From positions 1 to 55,306 of the forward strand of contig NZ_BOPC01000062.1 in NCBI RefSeq assembly GCF_016863555.1: a DNA stretch of 55,306 nt, given 5' to 3'. This document shows, piece by piece, positions 23,886 through 32,695 of this stretch. Positions within the stretch are counted from its first letter, which is position 1; every line of letters begins with the position of its first letter. Position numbers and translations under genes: made by a program. Source of the DNA: Micromonospora qiuiae. Its GTDB lineage: Bacteria > Actinomycetota > Actinomycetes > Mycobacteriales > Micromonosporaceae. The notes below the pieces were generated by a model, which saw only the letters and a program-made list of their open reading frames with translations, searched no databases and was not told where the DNA came from.

Positions 23886-24592
23886 TCCACCGCCACCGGT
23901 GCGGCGGACTCGACCAGCCGACCGTCACGCAACACCAGCACCCGGTCGGCCAACTCCACCAACGTCGGGTCGTGCGTGGCCACCAGAGCGGTCATCCCCC
24001 GGGAATGCACCAACGCCCGCAGCAGATCCATCACCGCCCGGCCCGTCTCCGAGTCCAACTGGCCGGTGGGCTCGTCGGCGATCAGCAGCGCCGGGTCGTT
24101 GGCCAGGGCCCGGGCGATCGCCACCCGCTGCTGCTGCCCGCCGGACAACTCGTACGGCCGCTGCCCGGCATGGCCACCCAGCCCGACCAGCTCCAGCAAC
24201 ACCGCCACCCGCTCCTCGCGCTGCGCGGCGGGCAGCTTCGCCAGCCGCATCGGCACCCCCACGTTCTCCGCCGCGGACAGGATCGGAATCAGCCCGAAGG
24301 ACTGGAACACGAAACCGATGCTGTCACGGCGCAGCCGCAGCAGATCCCGCTCGCCGGCCGAGGTCACCTCGTGACCGGCCACCCACACCCGCCCGGAGGT
24401 GGGCCGGTCCAGACCGCCGATGAGGTTCAGCAGGGTCGTCTTGCCCGCCCCCGAGCGTCCCCGCACCGCGATCAGTTCACCCCGGCCGGCGCGCAGCGAC
24501 ACGTCCCGCACCGCGTGAACCACCCGGTCGCCGCTGCCGTAGTCGCGGCACAGCCCCTCGACCCGGACCAGATCATCGCTGCTCTCGCTCAC
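23879..24592 (-). CDS. ABC transporter ATP-binding protein (MacB/LolD type)
   Basis: 237-aa ATPase with Walker A (VRGRSGAGKTTLLNLIGGLD), Q-loop (IGFVFQSFGLIPILSA), signature (YELSGGQQQRVAIARALAND), Walker B (ALLIADEPTGQLDSE) and the H-loop (ALVATHDPTLVE). Sequence type is that of FtsX-permease partners, which couple ATP hydrolysis to mechanical work or export across the cell envelope. Start GTG 24592 overlaps the stop of the upstream ATPase gene (GTGA), so the genes are translationally coupled. It is the last gene of a four-gene minus-strand operon. Confidence 0.93.
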   Translation of the reverse strand: MSESSDDLVRVEGLCRDYGSGDRVVHAVRDVSLRAGRGELIAVRGRSGAGKTTLLNLIGGLDRPTSGRVWVAGHEVTSAGERDLLRLRRDSIGFVFQSFGLIPILSAAENVGVPMRLAKLPAAQREERVAVLLELVGLGGHAGQRPYELSGGQQQRVAIARALANDPALLIADEPTGQLDSETGRAVMDLLRALVHSRGMTALVATHDPTLVELADRVLVLRDGRLVESAAPVAVDQ

Positions 24593-25557
24593 CGCGTACC
24601 CTTCTCGTCGCCGGGGCGGACCTGCACGTGGTCCGGTTCCAGGGTCAGCTTCACCCGGTCCCGCAGCGCCAGCGCGTCGACGAAACCCGCGGGCAACTGC
24701 ATCCGCCCGGCCCGGTCCAGCACCGCGTACTCCTCGGTGACCAGTTCCTCGACGCCGTCGGCGCCGACCCGGGCGGTGCGGTGCACCTCCGAGGCGGTGC
24801 GCCCGTCGCGGATCGCGACGGTCCGCCGGACCTGGGAGGCGACCTGCGGATCGTGGGTGACCACCACGACGGTGACACCCAACTCGGCGTTGATGGTGCG
24901 CAGCGCCGCGAACACCTCCGCGGCCGTCGCCTCGTCCAGCTCACCGGTCGGCTCGTCGGCGAAGAGCACCTCCGGGTCGTTGGCCACCGCCACCGCGACG
25001 GCGCAGCGCTGCTGCTCACCGCCGCTCATCTGCCCCGGCCGGCGGTCCGCGCAGTAGCCGACGCCGACCATCTCCAGCAGCTCCGTCGCCCGCCGCCGGC
25101 CGGCCCGGCCGCCCCGCCCGGCCAGCCGCATCGGCAGCTCCACATTCTCCCGGGCGGTCAGGTACGGCAGCAGGTTGCGCCCGGTCTGCTGCCACACGAA
25201 CCCGACCGTGTGCCGCCGGTACCGCAGCCGCTTGCGCGCCGACATGGTCAACAGGTCGTAGCCGGCCACCCGGGCGATCCCCGCAGTCGGGGTGTCCAAC
25301 CCCGACAGGATGTTCAACACGGTGGACTTGCCGGACCCGGACGCACCCACGATGGCCACCAGCTCACCCCGGTCCACGACCAGGTCGAGGCCCTGCAACG
25401 CGACAACCTCCACGCCCTCGGTGGCAAAAATCCGCACCAGGCCGTCGCAGACGATGTGTCCCCGCAACCGGTCGGCGCCGCCGGCGCGCGCGGCGGCCCG
25501 TTGCGCCGCCCGCTGCTGCAGCGTCGCAAAGTCCGGTGCGTCCTTCACGACAGTCAT
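24589..25557 (-). CDS. ABC ATPase with C-terminal AbrB-like extension
   Basis: 322-aa protein. ATPase core at about residues 35-250: Walker A (AIVGASGSGKSTVLNILSGL), Q-loop (VGFVWQQTGRNLLPYL), signature (GQMSGGEQQRCAVAVAVAND), Walker B (VLFADEPTGELDEATAAEVF) and H-loop (VVVVTHDPQV). After it comes an unusual ~70-residue tail ending EEYAVLDRAGRMQLPAGFVD, ALALRDRVKLTLEPDHVQV, which has the look of a SpoVT/AbrB swapped-hairpin strand pair (x-V-L-D-x-A-G-R-x-Q-L-P). ATG 25557 overlaps the upstream permease stop by one base. Probably powers one of the two FtsX permeases. Confidence 0.9.
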   Translation of the reverse strand: MTVVKDAPDFATLQQRAAQRAAARAGGADRLRGHIVCDGLVRIFATEGVEVVALQGLDLVVDRGELVAIVGASGSGKSTVLNILSGLDTPTAGIARVAGYDLLTMSARKRLRYRRHTVGFVWQQTGRNLLPYLTARENVELPMRLAGRGGRAGRRRATELLEMVGVGYCADRRPGQMSGGEQQRCAVAVAVANDPEVLFADEPTGELDEATAAEVFAALRTINAELGVTVVVVTHDPQVASQVRRTVAIRDGRTASEVHRTARVGADGVEELVTEEYAVLDRAGRMQLPAGFVDALALRDRVKLTLEPDHVQVRPGDEKGTR

Positions 25558-28247
25558 CAGTTCTCCTCTCCCAGACGCAGCACCTCGCCGAGGCGCATCC
25601 GTCGGTTCGCCAGGGTCTCCGCCAGCAGACCGACCATCAGGCCGAGCACCACCATCGCCAACACTCCCCCCACCACCAGTGGATCCAGGTGATCCCGGAT
25701 CGGCACGCCGGGGGCGAACGCGGACAACCCGAGGGTCGAGCCGAGCATCCGGGGCAGTGCCACCCCGACCACCGCACCGGTCACGGCCGCGACCACCACC
25801 AGCGGCACCAGCTCGTACACCAGCAGCCGGCGGCCGTGGGCGGCGGGCAGGCCGAGCGTACGCAGCCGGGACAGCATCCGGCCCCGACCGGTGGCGTCGG
25901 CGAGCACCGCGAACCCCACGGCGAGCACCGCCAGGGCGGTGCCCCCAGCCGCACCGGCGGTGAACGCCAGGGTGAGCACCTCGTTGGCCCCGGTCTGCTC
26001 CAACCCTTCCCGGTACGCCCGCCAGGTCTCCAACCCCGCCGGCACCTGCGGCCGCGTCACCTCCACGCCGAGCACCGCGGACTGCCGCCGCCGCTGCGCG
26101 TCGTCGGCCACCTCCAACAGCCGCACCCGGTCGATGTCGTCGCCGGCGATCAGGTACCGATTGGGAATGATCGGGGTGAACTCGTACTCGGGCAGCGCCT
26201 GCCACGGCAGCACCACGAACCGGCCGACGCCCAACCCCACGCCCGGGAAACCGTCGACCACCCCCGCGACGTGGAACTCGTACAGCCGGCCCTGCACATC
26301 GGCCACCGCAGCGCCGTCGAGGTCCGCCGCCACCTGCGCGGAAACCACCGCGGGCACCGGCCCGTCACCGCGGGCGGCGGTGCGCAGCGCGGCAGGCACG
26401 TCGACGTCGACTCCGCTGCGGGCCACCACGTCGGCGAACGCCGGGCCGTCCACCACCAGCACCCGGGTCTGGCCGAGCGTCTTGGCCTGCGGCCCGGCCT
26501 CCGACAGCAGCCGCCGGTTGGACTCCACCCACACCGGGGCCACCGCCTGCACCCCGGGCACCCCGGTCAGCGCATCGGCCGCGTCGGGCGCGAAAGCGTA
26601 CCCGGTCAGCCAGGCATCGGCCGGGACGGCCAACGTCGCGGCCCGGTCCCGGGCGACGGCGACGGTGGTCGTGACCACCCCACCGAACACGCCGGTACTG
26701 ACGGCGACGATCAGCACGGCCAGCGGCCCCAGCGCCACCGGCGCCCCCCGCCCCGCGCGGGCGACACCGAGGAACAACAACGCACCCCGGGCCCGCCTGG
26801 TCAACCGGGTGGCCAGCCGCAGCGGCCACGGCAACAGCCGGATCGCGACCAGCGCGGCGGCGACCGCCACCAGCACCGGCACCGAACTGAGGTACGCGTC
26901 GACACCGCCGGCCGCATCGAGGCCACGACGGCGCAGCAGCACCACGCCCAGCCCGGCGAGCACCAACACGCTGGCCTCGCCGGTCAGGCGGCGCGCCGAC
27001 GGACGCTGCCGGAGCAGGTCGGCCCGTCCGGCGACCAGCCCGACCCGCCGCTGCGAGTGCATGGCCAGCAGCGGCACCACGGCGGTGGTGAGCACCGCCA
27101 GCAGCAGCACCTCCCAGGGTGTCCCGTCCGCGCGGCCCGGCACCCGGGTGCCGACCAGCCAACCGAGCAGCACGGCGAGTGGTTGCACCGGCGCCGCCTC
27201 GGCGAGGGTACGCAGCCCGATCGCGGCCAGCGACGCACCCCGGGCCCGCAGCAGCGCCAGTTCGTCGCGGCGGCGGCCCACCGTCAGCCGGGCGGCCAGC
27301 AAGATCAGCCCGAGCAGGCTGGCGACCAGGCCGGCCAGCACGATGGCCAGCAGGGCCTGCACCGCGCGCATCTGCTCGGCGAAGCGGGTCAGCGCGACGT
27401 CCAGCGACCCGTGCACCTTCGATCGGGGCAGCCATTCGGTGCGCCGGGTCTGCGTCACCGCCGCGGTGACCGCCTCCACCATGGAGGTGTCCAGCCGCTG
27501 TTCGTCAACCCGGTACCGCCACCCGTACGTCGACAGCGCCCCGCTGGCGGAGGCCACGGCGTCGATCCCGGCCCAGTCGGTGACCGCCCCCGCGAGGTAG
27601 GGCTCGCCGTCGGCGACCGGCACGACCGGGTTCAGCGCAAGCGTCAGATCGTCCCAGACCGGATCGTCGGGATCACGCGGGTCGAACACCCCGACGACCT
27701 GCGCCTGCGCCTGCCCGCCGGACCCGGCCAGGCGCAGCCGGGCGCCGGGACGCAGCGACAGCATCTCGGCCACCACTGTCGACACCGCCAACTCGGCCGG
27801 CCCGCTCGTCTCGGTGCGCGGCCACCGGCCGTCGGTGAGGACAGCCGCCTCCTCGACCCCGGTCTGCGCGCGCACGCTGACCTGCTTGGTCGCGCCACCG
27901 TCCAACGGTGGGACGTCACCGGTGGCGGTCAGTTTCTTCTCGTCCAGCCAAGCCGAGTACCACCGGCGGTCCACCAGAGCGGGCAGCGGTTGCGGCAGCG
28001 CGTCGGCGAGCCGGTCGAGGTCGCCCCGGCCCACCGCGGCGTCCGGAGGATCGAGGGGAAACTGTTCGACGACGATGGACACGTCGCGGACCAGGTGCGG
28101 CAGCCGGTCCACGTCGGCGTGCAACCCCCGGTCGGCGTGCCCGTTGGCCAGTCGGGGCACGGCGGTCACCAGCAGCGCCGCCACCAACCCCAGCGCCGCC
28201 AACAGGCCCACGTGGGCGCCGTACGCCCTGATCCGCCTAACGCTCAC
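25557..28247 (-). CDS. Large FtsX-family ABC permease (896 aa)
   Basis: Membrane component with a first helix near residues 12-30 (VGLLAALGLVAALLVTAVPR), a long extracytoplasmic domain to about 310, a block of helices (LLAIVLAGLVASLLGLILLA; RRRDELALLRARGASLAAIG), a second extracytoplasmic domain around 545-740 and a final FtsX-like helix set (ALAVLAVGFAVLADATGRGR onward). The 'ELALLRARGAS' cytoplasmic loop is characteristic of the family, which binds MacB-type ATPases. GTG 28247. The sequence between it and the upstream permease gene contains a short duplicated insertion. Substrate unknown; export of lipid, peptide or cell-wall remodelling is possible. Confidence 0.9.
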   Translation of the reverse strand: MSVRRIRAYGAHVGLLAALGLVAALLVTAVPRLANGHADRGLHADVDRLPHLVRDVSIVVEQFPLDPPDAAVGRGDLDRLADALPQPLPALVDRRWYSAWLDEKKLTATGDVPPLDGGATKQVSVRAQTGVEEAAVLTDGRWPRTETSGPAELAVSTVVAEMLSLRPGARLRLAGSGGQAQAQVVGVFDPRDPDDPVWDDLTLALNPVVPVADGEPYLAGAVTDWAGIDAVASASGALSTYGWRYRVDEQRLDTSMVEAVTAAVTQTRRTEWLPRSKVHGSLDVALTRFAEQMRAVQALLAIVLAGLVASLLGLILLAARLTVGRRRDELALLRARGASLAAIGLRTLAEAAPVQPLAVLLGWLVGTRVPGRADGTPWEVLLLAVLTTAVVPLLAMHSQRRVGLVAGRADLLRQRPSARRLTGEASVLVLAGLGVVLLRRRGLDAAGGVDAYLSSVPVLVAVAAALVAIRLLPWPLRLATRLTRRARGALLFLGVARAGRGAPVALGPLAVLIVAVSTGVFGGVVTTTVAVARDRAATLAVPADAWLTGYAFAPDAADALTGVPGVQAVAPVWVESNRRLLSEAGPQAKTLGQTRVLVVDGPAFADVVARSGVDVDVPAALRTAARGDGPVPAVVSAQVAADLDGAAVADVQGRLYEFHVAGVVDGFPGVGLGVGRFVVLPWQALPEYEFTPIIPNRYLIAGDDIDRVRLLEVADDAQRRRQSAVLGVEVTRPQVPAGLETWRAYREGLEQTGANEVLTLAFTAGAAGGTALAVLAVGFAVLADATGRGRMLSRLRTLGLPAAHGRRLLVYELVPLVVVAAVTGAVVGVALPRMLGSTLGLSAFAPGVPIRDHLDPLVVGGVLAMVVLGLMVGLLAETLANRRMRLGEVLRLGEEN

Positions 28248-28309
28248 CGGTCCCGCCTTTCGTTCGCGACTGCGGGGCTCGCAAGCTCACTCCTCGCGCT
28301 CACCGGTCC
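28241..28309. repeat. 13-bp direct repeat around a 43-bp insert between permease genes
   Basis: CGCTCACCGGTCC occurs at 28241-28253 and again at 28297-28309. One copy contains the start (GTGAGCG) of the downstream permease, the other the stop (GGTGAGCG) of the upstream permease. Removing one 56-bp unit would restore a GTGA start-stop overlap. The 43-bp insert contains CTTGCGAGCCCCGCAGTCGC on the minus strand, which resembles a dispersed actinomycete intergenic repeat. Confidence 0.65.
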
Positions 28310-31300
28310 TCCCCGATGCGCAGCTGCGTGGCGACCAGCCGCCGCCGCATGGTCATCGACACCGCCGCGCTGAACGCCAGCGCCAACACCAGCAGGCCCA
28401 CGCCGGTGGCGACCACCGGCGGCCAGTCGATGCTCAACAGCGGCGGTGGATGCGGCCGTTGCGCGGCCGGGGTGAGGATGACCAGCGGCGCCATCGTCGC
28501 GGCGACGCCGACCCCGACGGCCAACCCGACCAACACGCCCATGCCGGCGAGCAACGACTGCTCGGCCAGCAGCGACCTGGCCACCAGGCGGTGTCCCGCG
28601 CCGAGGGTGTGCAGCACGGCCAGTTCCGTGGCCCGCCGGCGGGCGGTGGCGCTGACGTCCACCGCCACCCCGACGGCGGCCAGCAGCACCGCGGCCAGGG
28701 CGGCGGCGAACAGCGCACCCCGGGCACCCACCCCGAACGGGTCGCGGGCCAGTTCGGCGGCGACGTCCTCCCGACCCAGCACACTCAGCCCGTCGAGCGC
28801 GGCGGCCGCGGTGGCCGCCTGCTGCGCCTGTCCGGGCCGGGCGGCCAGCCACCACTCCTGCGGCGAGCGGACGATGCCGTTGTGGTGGAAGATCTGGGCG
28901 CTCAGCGACGGCAGGTCGACCAGCAGGGCCGCGTCCTCGGCGTCGCCGGGCAGGGTGGTCACGGTGTCGACGACGGCGATGTCGACCTCGGCGCCACCGA
29001 GGAACAGCCGCGTCTGCGCGCCGACGTCCAGGTGCAGTGCGGTGAGCGCCTGCGGGGTGGCCAGCACCGGCACCCGGGCGGCGGCTGCCGGCCGGGAGAT
29101 GCCCAGTTGCAGGAGCGAACCGCTGGCCCAATAGTCCGATATGCCACGCACATATTTGACAACCAGCGTGTTTTCGGCGGCCGCCGGGTGCGAAGCCACC
29201 GGACCGGACCGCGCACTCAACTGCCACGGCCCGTCGGCAGCCAGGTCGACCGGCGTGCCGGGGGAGGCATTCGGGCTGGCCCGCAGGTCGGACAGTTTCC
29301 AATCGAGGGTCATCTGGTCCGAGCCGACGGTTTCGACGGTGAACCCGGCCAGCCGCCACCCGTCCCCGGTGGGCAACTCCACGGAGAACCGCAGTGGTTC
29401 GCCGCCGTCGGTGGTGCCCAGCAGCAGCCGTCGGTGTCCGTCCCGGGTTCCGGCGAGCACCACATGGTGGCGTACGGGCGCGGCGACACCGAAGGGGGCG
29501 TCGACTCGGGTGAGCAGTCGCCCGGTCAGCCGCCGCGTGCCCGCCGGCAGCGCGGTGTCCGCTGCCGTGACGCGCCCGTCGGCGAGAGCGCCGAACAGGT
29601 TGTCGGCGGAGCCGCCGGCCAGGTCGGGTCGAATCCGCATCACCTCGCCGGCGGCCTGGGCGTCCATCGCCAGCACGGTGGCGGGCACGGCGGCCGGCCC
29701 GAGACGCATACTGTCCCGCCAGGCCGCCACGACCGCCTCCGTGCCCGGCAGATCGGTGAGCTGGTCGGCCCGGTCGTCGGGAGCGAAACCGTTCACCTCG
29801 GTCAGCCGCAGGTCGGCGCCGACCTGATGGGCGGCCTGATCGTCCAGTGAACGCCGGGAGGTGCCGGCGAGTGACCAGGCCAGGGTGCCGACCGCGACGG
29901 CGAGAGCGAGCAGCAGCACCGGCCCGGCGTGCGGCCGGCGGCCGGCCTGCCAGGTGCCGAGCATGACGGCGGCCCACGGTTTGCGGTCCAGCCAGCGCTC
30001 CGCGAGCCGGACCAGCGGAGGCAGCAGCCGCAGGGCGAGCACCGCCCCGGCCAGCACCCCGAGGGTGGGGGCGGCGGCCAGCAGGGGGTCGACGCCCAGC
30101 TCGCCACCGCGGGATCGCGACAGCGGTGAGGAGTAGCGGCTGAGCTGGTACCAGGCCAGCAGGGCCAGACCGACCAGCACCACATCCAGCCCGGCCCGCT
30201 GCACCACGCCGCGTCGGCTCGGGCGGGACCGGCTGGCCATGTCGGCGATGTAGCTGCCGCCACGGCGCAGGCTCGGCCCGATCATCGCCAGCGCGCAACC
30301 GGCGGCCGCAGCCCCGGCCACCAGCCACACCATCGAGTCGGGTGAAACGTCCGGACGCAGCGAGACCGCGGCGAGCCCGGGCAGCCGGTGGGCGGACCCG
30401 AGCAGCTCGGCGACGATCGGTGGGGTCAGGACCGCGGCGGGCAGGACGACCAGGGTGGCCTCCCGGGCGGTCAGCCCGGCCAACTGCCAGCGGGCGGCGC
30501 CCCGGGCGCGCAGCAGCGCGGTCTCGCCGCGGCGGTGCTCGGTGAGCAGGATGGCGACCAGCAGCAGCGCGTACCCGCCGAGCACCACCACCAGCAGCAT
30601 CGGGGTGACCAACGCGGACCGGCCGACGAGGGTGGCCTGCTGCAACCGCGGCACCAGGTCGGCGAGGCCGCTGGTGGCCACCGCGGAGTCACCCAGACCG
30701 GCCGCCGCCGGGGTGGCGGTGACGATCCGGGTGGCGACCTCGGCCAGCCGGTCCAGCGCGCCGGTGGTGCTGATCCCGGACAGGTCGGGCTCGACCAGCC
30801 AGCCGGCGGAGGCGTTGGCCAGGAAGTGGCGGACGAAGTCGTCGCGGTGCACGGTCAGCGGGCCGTAGGTGGCCGCCTGCGGCATCGCACCGGTCGCCGC
30901 CTCCGGCGCCAACCGCCAGTACGCGTCGTCCGGGTCCACGGGGGTGAACACCCCCACCACGGTCACCTCGGTGACCCGGTCGGTGAGCCCGTCGGTGATC
31001 GGAATGCGGTCGCCCACCCCCACCCGCAGGGTCGCCGCGGCCGCTGCGGCCAGGGCGGTCTGCGGCTGGGCCGCGCCGGCCTGCGGCCAGGCGCCGGCGG
31101 TGAGCCGGGCGTGCGCGGGCAGGTCGTCGAGGAACATCACCGAGGCGTAGATGGTGCCGGTGCGGTCGGCGACGGCCTCCCCGGTGTCGCCCCGCAGCTG
31201 CCGGCCGGCCGCGTAGCCGGCGGCGGTGACCCGGGCGGTCAGCCCGTCCAGGTCGACCTCCACCTGCTCCCGCAGAGCGGTGTCGCGCTCCCGCAACACC

Positions 31301-31506
31301 TCACCGGTACGCCCGGCGGAGGCCCGCACCAGGATCGACCGTTCCTCGCCGGTGGCGGCGGCGAGCACGTGGCGGGTGCCCGAGTCGACCACGTCCCGGT
31401 TGTACGCGGCCAGACCGGTGAGCGCCACGGTCGCCACCAGCGCCGCCCCGGCCGCCGCGAGCAGCAGTCCCTTCGTGCCACGGGCGCGTCGCAACGCGAG
31501 CCTCAT
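28300..31506 (-). CDS. Very large FtsX-family ABC permease (1068 aa)
   Basis: First gene of the four-gene ABC operon. It starts with one membrane helix (TKGLLLAAAGAALVATVALT), followed by a large extracytoplasmic domain to about residue 290, FtsX-type helices with the loop RRGETALLRARGAARWQLAG, a second periplasm-like domain of about 350 residues (after LALAVAVGTLAWSLAGTSRR), and a final helix set (RGALFAAALAAVLLAAVGVA; ATELAVLHTLGAGHRLVARS). ATG 31506 is preferred because GGGGG precedes it at 8 bp; ATG 31566 would add 20 residues without a clear ribosome site. Together with the second permease it presumably forms a heterodimeric exporter; substrate unknown. Confidence 0.88.
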   Translation of the reverse strand: MRLALRRARGTKGLLLAAAGAALVATVALTGLAAYNRDVVDSGTRHVLAAATGEERSILVRASAGRTGEVLRERDTALREQVEVDLDGLTARVTAAGYAAGRQLRGDTGEAVADRTGTIYASVMFLDDLPAHARLTAGAWPQAGAAQPQTALAAAAAATLRVGVGDRIPITDGLTDRVTEVTVVGVFTPVDPDDAYWRLAPEAATGAMPQAATYGPLTVHRDDFVRHFLANASAGWLVEPDLSGISTTGALDRLAEVATRIVTATPAAAGLGDSAVATSGLADLVPRLQQATLVGRSALVTPMLLVVVLGGYALLLVAILLTEHRRGETALLRARGAARWQLAGLTAREATLVVLPAAVLTPPIVAELLGSAHRLPGLAAVSLRPDVSPDSMVWLVAGAAAAGCALAMIGPSLRRGGSYIADMASRSRPSRRGVVQRAGLDVVLVGLALLAWYQLSRYSSPLSRSRGGELGVDPLLAAAPTLGVLAGAVLALRLLPPLVRLAERWLDRKPWAAVMLGTWQAGRRPHAGPVLLLALAVAVGTLAWSLAGTSRRSLDDQAAHQVGADLRLTEVNGFAPDDRADQLTDLPGTEAVVAAWRDSMRLGPAAVPATVLAMDAQAAGEVMRIRPDLAGGSADNLFGALADGRVTAADTALPAGTRRLTGRLLTRVDAPFGVAAPVRHHVVLAGTRDGHRRLLLGTTDGGEPLRFSVELPTGDGWRLAGFTVETVGSDQMTLDWKLSDLRASPNASPGTPVDLAADGPWQLSARSGPVASHPAAAENTLVVKYVRGISDYWASGSLLQLGISRPAAAARVPVLATPQALTALHLDVGAQTRLFLGGAEVDIAVVDTVTTLPGDAEDAALLVDLPSLSAQIFHHNGIVRSPQEWWLAARPGQAQQAATAAAALDGLSVLGREDVAAELARDPFGVGARGALFAAALAAVLLAAVGVAVDVSATARRRATELAVLHTLGAGHRLVARSLLAEQSLLAGMGVLVGLAVGVGVAATMAPLVILTPAAQRPHPPPLLSIDWPPVVATGVGLLVLALAFSAAVSMTMRRRLVATQLRIGEDR

Positions 31507-31752
31507 CCGTCGTACCCCCGCTGGTCTACGAGCCGGTACGGGCCCGCGGTCGGTGTCGTCATGCATCAGGAGCGGCGGGCCTTCGGAAAAGGTTCGCGGC
31601 AGTGATCGTTTCGTTATGTGGCTCGACGCGAGTTGACCCGGATGTTGGACCACGTCCGCCGTCTTCCACGTCTTCGCCGCAATCGTGCGGCTTCCCCACC
31701 GGTCCGGGGCGGGCGCTGGGTTTGAGTGCCAGGTTGCGGGGTATGGGCGGCC

Positions 31753-32625
31753 ATGCGTACAGCACTGATGAACAAGCTGGAGCGTGCGTCCGCGCTGGAC
31801 CGGGTGGGGGACAGGCTACAGCCGAAGGTGTGGTCGTTGCTGCGGCCGCAACGGGTCAAGGATGCCCTGCACGGGGTGTGGCTGGGCCATCCGCTGCACC
31901 CCGCGCTGGTGCAGATCCCGATCGGCGCCTGGATGAGCAGCGCGGTCCTTGACCTGATGCCCGGGCGGCGACGGACGCCCGGGCAGGAGCGGGCCGCCAC
32001 GACCCTGGTCGCAGTCGGCACGGCGAGCGCGCTGCCGGCCGCGCTGACCGGCATCAACGACTGGTCGTGGCTCTGGCAGGAGGAACGGCGTGTCGGCCTG
32101 GTGCATGCCGCCACGAACACCCTGGCGGTGGCGCTCTACGCGGGCTCGCTCGCCGCACGGTTGCGCGGGCGTCACGGGCTCGGTCGTACGCTCGGGTTGT
32201 TCGGCTTGACGGCGGTGAGCGCGGGCGGGTATATCGGCGGCCACCTCGTGTACAAGCAGACCGCGCAGGTCAACCAGGGCGCCCCGGACATGCACCGGGT
32301 CGAGTACGGGTGGCGCCGGGTGGCCGATGTCGACTCGCTGCCGGAAGGCCAGATGCTTGCCCGGCGGGTCGACAACGTGCCTGTGGTGGTCTACCGCGAC
32401 GGCAGCGACATCACCGTCATGCTGGCCCGCTGCGCCCACCAGAGCGGGCCGCTCGACCAGGGCAAGGTGATCCAGGTCGACGGGCAGCCCTGTGTCGTCT
32501 GCCCCTGGCACGGCAGCACCTTCCAGTTGAAGGACGGAGAGGTCGTGCACGGCCCGGCCAGCACCGATCAGCAGGTCCTGGCCACGCGGATCACCAACGG
32601 CGTGCTGGAGGCCGCACTGCCCTGA
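31753..32625 (+). CDS. DUF2231 membrane domain fused to Rieske 2Fe-2S domain
   Basis: 290-aa protein. Residues 1-170 are a DUF2231-type four-helix membrane domain (WLGHPLHPALVQIPIGAWMS carries the conserved HP-LHP histidines). The C-terminal ~100 residues are a Rieske iron-sulfur domain with both ligand pairs: C-x-H in ARCAHQSGPL and C-x2-H in VVCPWHGSTF. The fusion suggests membrane-linked electron transfer, with heme bound by the membrane part possible but unproven. ATG 31753 (MRTALMNK) is the first start before the conserved region. It stands alone, divergent from the ABC operon and convergent with thymidine kinase. Confidence 0.9.
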   Translation: MRTALMNKLERASALDRVGDRLQPKVWSLLRPQRVKDALHGVWLGHPLHPALVQIPIGAWMSSAVLDLMPGRRRTPGQERAATTLVAVGTASALPAALTGINDWSWLWQEERRVGLVHAATNTLAVALYAGSLAARLRGRHGLGRTLGLFGLTAVSAGGYIGGHLVYKQTAQVNQGAPDMHRVEYGWRRVADVDSLPEGQMLARRVDNVPVVVYRDGSDITVMLARCAHQSGPLDQGKVIQVDGQPCVVCPWHGSTFQLKDGEVVHGPASTDQQVLATRITNGVLEAALP

Positions 32626-32695
32626 CACCACAGGAAGGTGGACTCCCGCCGGCTGTGCACCTCGCACGACGAAAAGGAGGCGGCGTCTGCGCCGC

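Noticed and set aside
25536..28373. 945-codon open frame opposite the FtsX permease
   Set aside because: His/Gln/Pro/Arg-rich low-complexity translation; the minus strand encodes a clear permease.
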